A DNA stretch of 12,132 nucleotides from CAZBQG01 sp964493945 (GTDB lineage: Bacteria; Pseudomonadota; Alphaproteobacteria; Rhodospirillales; UBA2165): assembly GCA_964493945.1 (NCBI GenBank), contig CAZBQG010000134.1, positions 1-12,132 of the forward strand, given 5' to 3'. A program made the position numbers and the translations under genes. The notes under the pieces were generated by a model that worked only from the letters and a program-made list of their open reading frames with translations, was not told where the DNA came from and ran no database searches. Shown piece by piece: positions 1 through 7,057 of this stretch (its first letter is position 1; each line of letters starts with the position of its first letter).

Positions 1-36
1 CTCGGCTGTGCACTCAAATCAGCCAAAATTTACCGG

Positions 37-64
37 TTGATGGGGGTGTCCAGCTTTGTATAAG
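37..64 (+). promoter_or_regulatory. Candidate sigma70-type promoter for the glycosyltransferase gene
   Basis: TTGATG (37-42) and TATAAG (59-64) are separated by 16 bp. They match the -35 and -10 consensus at 4 of 6 and 5 of 6 positions. The 8-bp palindrome GTGATCAC (64-71) lies at the downstream edge, near the expected transcription start. Such matches arise often by chance, and the leader to the start codon would be about 75-80 nt. This is a suggestion only. Confidence 0.25.
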
Positions 65-148
65 TGATCACGCTATACCCCTTGCTGCTAAAGCGATGTA
101 CGATTTTCCTAGATTTGAAACGTTTCGGGAAAATGTCGACTGAAAAGA

Positions 149-1006
149 TTGGGACCAAGCTTGGCAAAGATTTCCTTGACCTGCCCGACCCGCCACCGCG
201 TGAAGGTATTGCGCCAGTGTCTGGACAGCCTGCTGGCCATGACTGCGCGCCCCGAGAATTTGGAAGTCGTGCTTGGAATCGACAGCGATGATCAGGAGTC
301 ATTGGATTTTTCCTATACGGATATCGATCTGATAAGGACGGTTTTCGAGCCCGGCACCCCTGGCGGGGTCATGCATCAGCGCTGCTACGAGGCGGCAAGC
401 GGCGACTATGTGATGATTCTTACCGACGATGTGATGGCCCGAAAACCGGATTGGGACTTGGCTTTCATGGAGATCGCGGATCGCTATCCTGACGGTATTT
501 TTCTCATCCATTTCGATGACGGCACCTTTGGCGAAAGCCTATGCACCATGCCTTTTGTTTCGCGTAAATTTTTGGAGATTTCAGGTGGTTTGTTGCCGTC
601 GGATTATGCCCGTTATCGGGGCGACGACCATATCACCAATATTTTCTACCTGTTGCGCTTGATCGGTGTTGATCGTTGGATATTTTTGGACGAGGTAATC
701 TTCGAGCATCTGAATTATGCCGAGGACGAAAATGGGCGGCGGGTTTACGGCTACAAGGATGAGCGCGTCGAAGCCGAGGAGGCGATCCGTTTCGAGGATC
801 TACTTGGTGAACGCAAGACTCTTGCCTTGAAATTGGCCGAAGCCACGCAGGAGGACGCGGATGCCGAAACACGGGAGCGTTGGCGCGCCATTCTTTCCCA
901 TGTGCCGCCTATGAAACATCAGATCGCCTATAACGGCTTCAAGGATCACGGCCGCTTCACGCCGAAAGGTTTCGTCTTCCTAAAGGATCTCTCAAAAGAT
1001 AGATAG
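149..1006 (+). CDS. Glycosyltransferase, GT-A fold, family 2-like
   Basis: Probable cytoplasmic sugar transferase of about 285 residues, the usual size for a minimal GT2-like protein. The N-terminus reads KISLTCPTRHR (residues 7-17), the first strand of a GT-A nucleotide-sugar fold, followed by a helix with LRQCLDSLL and the strand LEVVLGIDSDD. A TDD motif at residues 92-94 in VMILTDDVM fits the metal/nucleotide-binding DxD position. WDLAFMEIA follows, then a YRGDDH segment (156-161) and an FEHLNY segment (185-190) that could belong to the acceptor site. No membrane segment or signal peptide is seen. The start is uncertain: no in-frame ATG precedes the conserved strand. TTG at 149 (weak GAAAAG upstream) and TTG at 161 are the options, after an in-frame stop at 116-118. 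The gene is visibly more AT-rich than its neighbours (about 48-50% GC in sampled stretches against 60% or more), which suggests a different history. Donor and acceptor cannot be predicted. It has no other polysaccharide genes beside it. Confidence 0.8.
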   Translation: MGPSLAKISLTCPTRHRVKVLRQCLDSLLAMTARPENLEVVLGIDSDDQESLDFSYTDIDLIRTVFEPGTPGGVMHQRCYEAASGDYVMILTDDVMARKPDWDLAFMEIADRYPDGIFLIHFDDGTFGESLCTMPFVSRKFLEISGGLLPSDYARYRGDDHITNIFYLLRLIGVDRWIFLDEVIFEHLNYAEDENGRRVYGYKDERVEAEEAIRFEDLLGERKTLALKLAEATQEDADAETRERWRAILSHVPPMKHQIAYNGFKDHGRFTPKGFVFLKDLSKDR

Positions 1007-1031
1007 AACGGGTTCCACGCTGAGGTTCTGA

Positions 1032-1223
1032 TCAGCCCTTCCGGAACAACATGGTCAAGGTCTCTTGTGGGTTAGAAGCAGCGGCCAGTGGCAGCTTGGT
1101 ATTAATTCCGCGGTTGATGGTGGAGCTGAATTTTTTAGCAGAAAAGCGGACTTGGTTTTTTCGCCGGTAGGCATTGAACAACCTGCCTGGGAAAATGGTT
1201 CGGATGGTTTGCAGCATTGTCAT
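1032..1223 (-). CDS. Doubtful small ORF, 63 codons
   Basis: This reverse-strand ORF fills the gap between the glycosyltransferase and the carboxyltransferase genes. It encodes a basic, soluble peptide containing AYRRKNQVRFSAKKF and ending LTMLFRKG. Codon third positions look moderately GC-rich (about 60%), so it could be a real small protein or a surviving fragment. An in-frame stop at 1245-1247 lies only seven codons before the ATG at 1221-1223, so it is not a long gene cut short there. The ribosome-binding signal (AGG about 4 nt before the ATG) is poor. I do not recognise the peptide. The surrounding 1007-1254 stretch holds no other feature I can support. Confidence 0.2.
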   Translation of the reverse strand: MTMLQTIRTIFPGRLFNAYRRKNQVRFSAKKFSSTINRGINTKLPLAAASNPQETLTMLFRKG

Positions 1224-1240
1224 CGGACCTGCAAACTGCC

Positions 1241-1244
1241 AGGA
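1241..1244 (+). promoter_or_regulatory. Ribosome-binding site deciding the carboxyltransferase start
   Basis: AGGA lies 10 nt before the ATG at 1255. The protein from that ATG opens MDVEFIDTSFRDGSQ, so the first conserved strand of the TIM barrel begins at once. The longer readings from TTG 1174 or ATG 1195 add a stretch that does not resemble the family and have no better ribosome-binding site. Confidence 0.45.
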
Positions 1245-1254
1245 TCAACCCATC

Positions 1255-2757
1255 ATGGACGTAGAATTTATCGACACCAGCTTCCGCGATGGATCCCAGT
1301 GTATCTGGGCCATGGGTATCCGTCATGGCATGATGGAACCCATCGCCGGCGATATGGACCGGGCCGGCCTACAGGTCATCGAGGTTTCCGCCAACCCTAT
1401 CTTTTTCAAGAAAATGGTGCGCGATCTGAAGGAGGATCCGTGGGAGCTGATGCGCATGCTGGCGGCCAGGATGCCCAACACACCCAAGGGCTGCATGGGT
1501 GCCGGGCTCAACATCAACCCCATGGGAACACCGACGCCACCGGCAATCGGCAAACTGTTCTGGTCCCATTTGTTCGAAATGGGCGCCTTGCAGCGCATCC
1601 AGATGATCGGCAATTCCATGGATCAGATGGTGCGCGATTTCCCGACGGCCATTCCCGTGCTTCAGGGCATCGGCCTCAAGGTGGCCATCGCCATCGCCTT
1701 TAGCATCTCGCCCCGCCACGATGATGAGCATTACGCCGAAAAGACGCGTCTCGCCGCCTCCCTCAAGCCCGATATCATCTATCTCAAGGACCAGGGCGGG
1801 TTGCTGACCCTGGACCGTCTGCGCACACTGGTCCCGATCATGGTGAAAGCCGCGGGATCAATCCCTGTGGAATATCACGGCCATTGCATGACCGGTCTGG
1901 CGCCTTCTCTGTATTTGGAGGCGTTGGAATTGGGGATCAAAACCCTGCATACGGGCATCCCGCCCTTGGCCGAGGGGCCGGCCCAGCCCTCGATCCTCAA
2001 TGTGGCCAGGAACGCGCGCAATCTGGGTCATGGGACAAGGGTTGATGAGGCGTTGTTGAAGAGCGTATCCCAGCGCCTCACTGGGTTCGCCCGCCAGGAC
2101 GGCAAACCGATGGGCGCCCCGTTTGAATATGATACGGCCCAATATGTGCACCAGATTCCGGGTGGCGTCATTTCCAATTTGAGGTTCCAGCTGGGTGAAT
2201 TGAGATTGGCCGAGCGATTCGACGAGGTGGTCGAGGAAACCGTCCGCATCCGCACCGATCTGGGATACCCCATCGTTATCACGCCATATGCCCAGCATAT
2301 CTGCACCCAGGCCGCCCTCAATGTGGCAAGTGGCGAGCGCTACAAGCTGGTGGTCGACGAATTGATCCGCTTCGCGCAAGGGGTTTTCGGTGAAGATTCC
2401 GGCTTTCCCTGGATGGATCAGAACCTGAAAGACAAATTGCTGGGCCAGCCAAGGGCCGCCGATCTAGCCAAATTCGGTTACGCGCCCATCGAGGATCTGA
2501 CCGTCAAACAAGTGCGCGAAAGACTGGATACGCCGAATATTTCAGATGAGGAATTATTGCTGCGCACCATCATGCAGGGCGGGGGCGAAATCGATGCCAT
2601 GCGCGCCGCCGGTCCACCCCGGCAATATCTGGGCACGGGGCTGCCACTCCGCAATTTGATGGAAGAGCTGGAAAAGCACAAATCCATCCGCTATGTCCAG
2701 GTCAACCGGGGCAGCGACAAAATTATTCTTCGTAACAGCTCTCCGGCGCCGGGGTAA
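1255..2757 (+). CDS. Carboxyltransferase-domain protein (OadA / transcarboxylase 5S / PycB-like), no biotinyl domain
   Basis: A 500-residue protein of the family that moves a carboxyl group between biotin and an acceptor such as pyruvate. The TIM barrel begins with DTSFRDGSQ (residues 7-15; metal-ligand Asp7, Arg11 and Gln15 at the usual pyruvate-site positions). EDPWELM follows (60-66), then YLKDQGGLL (176-184; Lys178 at the position normally carbamylated) and YHGHCMTG (207-214; His208 and His210 as metal ligands). The C-terminal conserved domain has HQIPGGVISNL (299-309), RTDLGYPIVITP and TQAALNVASGERYK (351-364). The metal site is therefore intact. Other signature blocks differ: the usual LRGxN block reads MGAGLNINPM, and the usual MSGGTSQP block reads LAEGPAQPS, losing an Arg and the catalytic Thr. 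It stops at 500 residues with no AMKM biotinylation site, and no biotin carboxylase or biotinyl carrier gene is present in the window. It may need a carrier from elsewhere or do different chemistry. Family assignment is firm; the reaction is not. Confidence 0.88.
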   Translation: MDVEFIDTSFRDGSQCIWAMGIRHGMMEPIAGDMDRAGLQVIEVSANPIFFKKMVRDLKEDPWELMRMLAARMPNTPKGCMGAGLNINPMGTPTPPAIGKLFWSHLFEMGALQRIQMIGNSMDQMVRDFPTAIPVLQGIGLKVAIAIAFSISPRHDDEHYAEKTRLAASLKPDIIYLKDQGGLLTLDRLRTLVPIMVKAAGSIPVEYHGHCMTGLAPSLYLEALELGIKTLHTGIPPLAEGPAQPSILNVARNARNLGHGTRVDEALLKSVSQRLTGFARQDGKPMGAPFEYDTAQYVHQIPGGVISNLRFQLGELRLAERFDEVVEETVRIRTDLGYPIVITPYAQHICTQAALNVASGERYKLVVDELIRFAQGVFGEDSGFPWMDQNLKDKLLGQPRAADLAKFGYAPIEDLTVKQVRERLDTPNISDEELLLRTIMQGGGEIDAMRAAGPPRQYLGTGLPLRNLMEELEKHKSIRYVQVNRGSDKIILRNSSPAPG

Positions 2758-2760
2758 GAC

Positions 2761-4452
2761 TCAGTCTTTTTCGTCTTTATCTTTTTCCGCGGAAGCCGCT
2801 GCCCCACCTCCCAGAATCTCATCACACACACCGGTCAATCCATCATCGATGCTGATGCCCAACTCGGCGCCGATTCGCTTTATGGCCGGAAGCTGAACCG
2901 CCATATCCAGAATAGCATCGACCGCCTGATTGACCACCGGCTTTTCCTTGCCTTCGCCGCCGCCGCTGGAAGACTGATTGGAGCCACCCAGTCCAGAAAA
3001 TTGGTGGATTTTGATGCTTTCGATTTTCTCTGCCGGTTTGACCATTTCGGCGACGATCTTTGGCAGCGCATCGAGACGTGTCCGGTTAATTCTCATGGCC
3101 ACGATGCTGTCACTCAGGCTGTTCTCGGCCTCATTCAGGGCCTGTTTACCGTCAGCCTCGGCGACCATTTCCACTTTCATGGCCTCGGAGCGGATATTCT
3201 GGGCCTGGGCATCGCCCTTGGCCTTTTCCATTGCCGCTTCCGCCTTGTCCACTGCTGCGTCTTTTTCCGCTTCCGCCGTCATACGCAGGCGGGTGCCCAT
3301 GATTTCGGCCTCCTGGCGTGCGCCCATGAGGGCCAGCTCTTTTCTGCGTTCGGCCTCGGCCATGCGCTTGACCGTGGAAATTTTTTCAGTGGCCTGGACG
3401 GCTTCGGCCATGACCAGATCGGCAGAGGCCTGCGCCTTGTTCTTTTCCTCTGATTTTTGCGCCAGACGGATCTGGCGGTCTTGATTGACCATTTCATTGT
3501 TCAGCTCGCCGGTGATGGCTGCCTCGTGCAGCTCCCGGTCCTTGGTGATTTCGGCTTCCCGCACAGCCTGTTCGCGGGCGATGTCGGCGGATCGGATATC
3601 CTGCTCCATGAGAATGCGCGCCCGTGCCGCTTCGCGTTCACCTTCGGCCTTGCGCCTGGCCACCTCGGCCAGTTGGGCGGCCTTGAGGAATTCGATCTGC
3701 TGGGTCTGGTTGATCTCGGCTTCCTGTTCTTCCAGATCGATTAGCAGTTTCTGCTTGGCCACCTCGACCAGAGCGCGGCGCACGGCGATGTCGGCATCGG
3801 CATCGATCTCGGCCCGGTCCTTTTTGGATTTGGCCACCACCTCTGCCAGTTTGCGCATGCCGACGGCGTTGAAGGCGTTATTTTCATCCAAGGCCTTGAA
3901 CGGGGTCTGATCGAGTGAGGTCAGGGAAACCGAGTCTAGCTCCAGCCCGTTGCGCGACAAGGTATCGGTCAGGTTCTCGCCCACTTCCTTAACGAAGCTG
4001 CCCCGGTTTTCGTGCAGCTCATCCATGGTCAGGCGCGCCGCCACCGAACGCACCGCGTCGATCAGCTTGCCTTCAATCAGTTCGCTCAACTTCTCTGGCT
4101 GAAAAGTGCGGCTGCCCAGCGTCTGAGCGGCACGCGAGATGCCTTCATCTTCGGCGATGACCGAAACATAAAATTCAACGCCCACATCGACCCGCAGGCG
4201 ATCCTTGGTGATCAGGGCCTGCTCGCCGGTGCGTTCGGTATGCAGGCGCAGGGTCTGCATATTCACCCGCGATATCTCGTGGAAATAGGGGATGGCGATG
4301 GTGCCGCCGTCCTTGATCACCTTGCGCCCGCCGAAGCCGGTTTTGATCAGGCTCATCTCCCGCGTTGCCCGTTTGTAGAACCGGGCCAACACGACAATGA
4401 CGATGGCCAGAACCAGACCTGCGAATATCAACCAACCAATTGTGCTAGACAT
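2761..4452 (-). CDS. Flotillin-like SPFH/Band 7 membrane scaffold protein
   Basis: A 563-residue protein that resembles bacterial flotillins of the YqiK type in length and order of parts. There is one N-terminal membrane segment (about residues 5-24, followed by RFYKR), then an SPFH domain (about 28-205, including RKVIKDGGTIAIPYFHEI and VDVGVEFYVSV). A very long Ala/Glu/Lys/Arg-rich coiled coil (about 205-450) is built from repeated EAE, AEAER and KAEAAMEKAK units. The conserved tail EKIESIKIHQFSGLGG (475-490) follows, then a Gly/Ser-rich linker and a charged end. Flotillins form membrane-anchored oligomers that organise lipid microdomains. The gene begins 44 nt after the aldehyde dehydrogenase stop and has a strong ribosome-binding site (GAGGAAG, 4457-4463), so it is probably the last gene of the importer operon. 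No NfeD-type partner gene is beside it, although flotillins often have one. Its stop is 3 bp from that of the convergent carboxyltransferase gene. Confidence 0.93.
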   Translation of the reverse strand: MSSTIGWLIFAGLVLAIVIVVLARFYKRATREMSLIKTGFGGRKVIKDGGTIAIPYFHEISRVNMQTLRLHTERTGEQALITKDRLRVDVGVEFYVSVIAEDEGISRAAQTLGSRTFQPEKLSELIEGKLIDAVRSVAARLTMDELHENRGSFVKEVGENLTDTLSRNGLELDSVSLTSLDQTPFKALDENNAFNAVGMRKLAEVVAKSKKDRAEIDADADIAVRRALVEVAKQKLLIDLEEQEAEINQTQQIEFLKAAQLAEVARRKAEGEREAARARILMEQDIRSADIAREQAVREAEITKDRELHEAAITGELNNEMVNQDRQIRLAQKSEEKNKAQASADLVMAEAVQATEKISTVKRMAEAERRKELALMGARQEAEIMGTRLRMTAEAEKDAAVDKAEAAMEKAKGDAQAQNIRSEAMKVEMVAEADGKQALNEAENSLSDSIVAMRINRTRLDALPKIVAEMVKPAEKIESIKIHQFSGLGGSNQSSSGGGEGKEKPVVNQAVDAILDMAVQLPAIKRIGAELGISIDDGLTGVCDEILGGGAAASAEKDKDEKD

Positions 4453-4496
4453 TATACTTCCTCACTTCAGCCATTCTTTGACAGCCAAACTCCCAA

Positions 4497-5957
4497 TTAA
4501 AAGCTGGGCGGAAATCCCCGGCCGCCCCTCTCCAAAGTTATCCATCTGGTTTCGGTAAAGGTTTCCGTCGCCCAACGTCCGCCATGGCGCCCAACGCCTG
4601 AGGACTTGGATCCACCGAAGGGCGCATGGGGCTCATCGTTCACCGAGGAACAATTGATATGGCACATACCAGTCTCCAGACCCCGGGCGATGAGCAATCC
4701 GCGGTATTCATCCTTGGTGATGACCCCTGACGACAGGCCGTATTCCGTGTCGTTGGCGATATTGACTGCCTCGGCATCACTTTTGAACGGAATAACCGGA
4801 ACCACGGGACCGAAATTCTCTTCCTGATATATCCGCATATCCGGCGTCACGTTGGTCAGGATCGTGGGTTCTACAAAGCGGCCATTAATATTTCCGCCAA
4901 GCTCAATTTTAGCACCCTTGGCCACGGCGTCCTCTATCTGTTCGCGCGATTTGGCTACCTGTTTGTCATTAATGAGTGGACCGATGACATGTGAATCGTC
5001 CTCGCTCGGATCGCCCACCTTCAGTTTGGCGGCGCGCTCGACGAAGCGGCGGAGGAAAACATCGAAAATATCTTCTTGAACCAGGATTTTTTCCACCGAC
5101 ATGCAGATTTGGCCTTGATGCATGAAGCTTCCGAAATTGGCCGCCGTCGTGGCCCGCTCCATATCCGCATCGTCGCAGACGATCAGCGCATCCTTGCCGC
5201 CAAGCTCCAGACAGCACCGTTTCAGGTGAGCCCCGGCCCGCGCTCCGATCTGGCGCCCGACGGCGGTGGAGCCGGTAAAGGAGATGCCCTTGACCAGGGG
5301 GTTATCGATCAGTTCCTCACCGGCCTCGATCACATTGTCCCTGGAGCAGGTGACCACGTTGAGTACGCCGTCTGGAACGCCGGCTTCCTCGAACACCTCG
5401 GCGAACAGAAGGCCGCCGCAAAAGGGCGTTTCCTCGGACGGCTTGAGGACCACCGTATTGCCCGCGGCCAATGCAAAGGCAATGCCGCGCCCGGTCAGCA
5501 GGACCGGAAAATTCCATGGGCTGATCACCGAGATGACCCCCATGGGACGGCGCATGGCCATGGACAGCTTGCCAGAATCCGAAGGAATGACCTCGCCGAT
5601 GGGGGCATAATTCGAGGCCGCCGCGGCATGAAAAATTTCAGGTACATAGGCGGTCTCGAACATGCCCTTGCCGAACCAGCCACCTCCCTCGCCCTTCAAC
5701 GCCTCGGTAATGTCCATCTTGCGCTTCTCAAAGACCTCGGCGATCTTGAGCATATAATGGGCACGCTCGTTGAAGTTAAGCGCCGACCATGCGGGAAAGG
5801 CGGCATGGGCCGCGTCGATGGCGGCGCGGACCTCGAGGCGTCCGCCGTCCGGGACGTCGGCCCAGACCGAACTGTCGGACGGGTTCATGTCTGGAAATGT
5901 CCGGCCGGTCGAGGACCAGCGGCCCGCCACATAGATGCCATCGAATATTTTATTCAT
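4497..5957 (-). CDS. NAD(P)-dependent aldehyde dehydrogenase, vanillin/benzaldehyde dehydrogenase-like
   Basis: A soluble 486-residue enzyme of the ALDH superfamily that oxidises an aldehyde to a carboxylic acid with NAD(P)+. All key parts are visible: SPWNFP (146-151; Asn149 of the oxyanion hole), KPSEETP (172-178; cofactor Lys172), FTGSTAVG (227-234; the Rossmann-fold glycine segment), LELGGKD (250-256; general base Glu251) and HQGQICMS (280-287; catalytic Cys285). EENFGPV and the C-terminal GMCHINCSSVNDEPHAPFGG follow. The GQICMS context and the CHIN...NDEPHAPFGGSKSSGVGRHGG tail resemble enzymes acting on aromatic aldehydes such as vanillin or benzaldehyde, but substrate cannot be fixed from this alone. 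The gene lies 53 nt after the livF stop with a good ribosome-binding site (GGAG, 5964-5967), so it should be co-transcribed with the importer. This suggests its aldehyde derives from the imported compound (inference). Confidence 0.95.
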   Translation of the reverse strand: MNKIFDGIYVAGRWSSTGRTFPDMNPSDSSVWADVPDGGRLEVRAAIDAAHAAFPAWSALNFNERAHYMLKIAEVFEKRKMDITEALKGEGGGWFGKGMFETAYVPEIFHAAAASNYAPIGEVIPSDSGKLSMAMRRPMGVISVISPWNFPVLLTGRGIAFALAAGNTVVLKPSEETPFCGGLLFAEVFEEAGVPDGVLNVVTCSRDNVIEAGEELIDNPLVKGISFTGSTAVGRQIGARAGAHLKRCCLELGGKDALIVCDDADMERATTAANFGSFMHQGQICMSVEKILVQEDIFDVFLRRFVERAAKLKVGDPSEDDSHVIGPLINDKQVAKSREQIEDAVAKGAKIELGGNINGRFVEPTILTNVTPDMRIYQEENFGPVVPVIPFKSDAEAVNIANDTEYGLSSGVITKDEYRGLLIARGLETGMCHINCSSVNDEPHAPFGGSKSSGVGRHGGRWATETFTETRWITLERGGRGFPPSF

Positions 5958-6010
5958 TTCTTGCTCCAGGCTTTCACTTTAGCCCTTTTTTATCCTCATT
6001 TCGTTCAATT

Positions 6011-7057
6011 TTATTCTCCCTGACGTTTCGGGCGGCCCAGCGCGCGGGCGGCTGCCTCTTCCATGCCGGCCAGCATTTTTTGCAGATCATCCAATTCGAT
6101 TGTTTTGACCGGCTCGCGCGGGGCCGGAGCGGGCGCAAAGGGCGCGGCGGGTGCATCCCCGTTGGGCCTTGAACCTTTGACATGTTCCGATTGGGCAAAG
6201 GTGGCGCCCTCCACCAGTTCGGAAATACTGAAAGGCAGGACCTGTTCGATGTCGGTGCGCGCCTCTCCCCGGTTGCCGGCATTGATTCCAAGCACGGGTG
6301 TGGGTACCTCTTGCGCCGAGGACGGCGCCGGTGCATTGACCACCTTCTCGGCGCCGCCGAGATAGGATTTGATCACTTGCTCGTCCTTGGCCAGGGCCTG
6401 GGCCGTATCGGCGCCGGCGATATGGCCGTTATCTAAAAGATAGGCGCGATCGGCGATGGCCAGGCTTTGTTTGGCGTTTTGCTCGACGAGGAAGATACCC
6501 ACGCCTGTATCCTTGATCTCGCTAAGGGTGCGGAACAGTTCGCTGGTGAGAATGGGCGACAGGCCCAGGGATGGCTCGTCGAGCATGAGGATAGCCGGTT
6601 GTGACATCAGCGCCCGTCCGATGGCTACCATTTGACGCTCCCCGCCGCTCATGGTGCTCACAATCTGGTTGCGGCGCTCGGCCAGACGGGGAAAGAGGTG
6701 GAATACCTTGTCCAGATTTTCGGCCTCGAAGGCCTTGGCCCGCAGCGGATTGGCGCCGAGATAGAGGTTTTCCTCCGCCGTCAGGTCGGCAAAAATTCCC
6801 CGCTCCTCAGGCACCAGGGCGATACCCGCCTCGACGATCTCGTGGGGCGGCAGGTGGGAGATATCGTTGTCATCCATGCGGATATCGCAGCCCGGCCTGG
6901 CCGGTGTCAGCCCGCCGATGGCACGCAGGAAGGTGCTCTTGCCCGCACCGTTGGCGCCCAGCATGGCGACGATCTCGCCCCGCTCGACACTGATCGAGAC
7001 TCCCTCGACGGCGCGGTGGCGGCCATAGAAAACAGAAACGTTCTGGGCTTCAAACAT
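6011..7057 (-). CDS. livF: LivF-type ABC transporter ATPase with long C-terminal extension
   Basis: One of the two cytoplasmic ATPases of the branched-chain-amino-acid-type importer. Walker A is GANGAGKST (34-42), the signature is STMSGGERQM (134-143) and Walker B is ILMLDEPSLGLSP (156-168). VEQNA (191-195) follows at the switch region, where LivF proteins usually carry EQN rather than a classical His. The normal LivF sequence ends near residue 235 (VIKSYLGG). This protein continues for about 113 more residues: a Pro/Ala-rich linker (about 238-265), a middle part containing IEQVLPFSISELVEGATFAQ, another Ala/Pro stretch (about 302-314), and a final segment with ELDDLQKMLAGMEEAAARAL that could form an amphipathic helix. 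The start ATG overlaps the livG stop by 8 nt and has GGGGGA (7063-7068) five nt upstream. The open frame across the extension has no break, so it appears to be real coding sequence. Confidence 0.94.
   Translation of the reverse strand: MFEAQNVSVFYGRHRAVEGVSISVERGEIVAMLGANGAGKSTFLRAIGGLTPARPGCDIRMDDNDISHLPPHEIVEAGIALVPEERGIFADLTAEENLYLGANPLRAKAFEAENLDKVFHLFPRLAERRNQIVSTMSGGERQMVAIGRALMSQPAILMLDEPSLGLSPILTSELFRTLSEIKDTGVGIFLVEQNAKQSLAIADRAYLLDNGHIAGADTAQALAKDEQVIKSYLGGAEKVVNAPAPSSAQEVPTPVLGINAGNRGEARTDIEQVLPFSISELVEGATFAQSEHVKGSRPNGDAPAAPFAPAPAPREPVKTIELDDLQKMLAGMEEAAARALGRPKRQGE

Noticed and set aside
133..291. Possible frameshift joining an ATG at 133 to the glycosyltransferase
   Set aside because: The glycosyltransferase frame already contains the whole first conserved strand (KISLTCPTR) after its TTG start, so no frameshift is needed. 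The other frame soon becomes Pro-rich and meaningless.
1174..1254. Longer N-terminus of the carboxyltransferase from TTG 1174
   Set aside because: The extra 27 residues do not resemble the family, there is no good ribosome-binding site, and ATG 1255 starts exactly at the conserved first strand.
1065..1703. 212-codon + strand frame overlapping the carboxyltransferase
   Set aside because: It is out of frame with the conserved TIM-barrel protein and ends without any family feature.
5076..6023. 315-codon + strand frame opposite the aldehyde dehydrogenase
   Set aside because: It is a mirror frame of a gene with all catalytic motifs intact, and has no ribosome-binding site or domain of its own.
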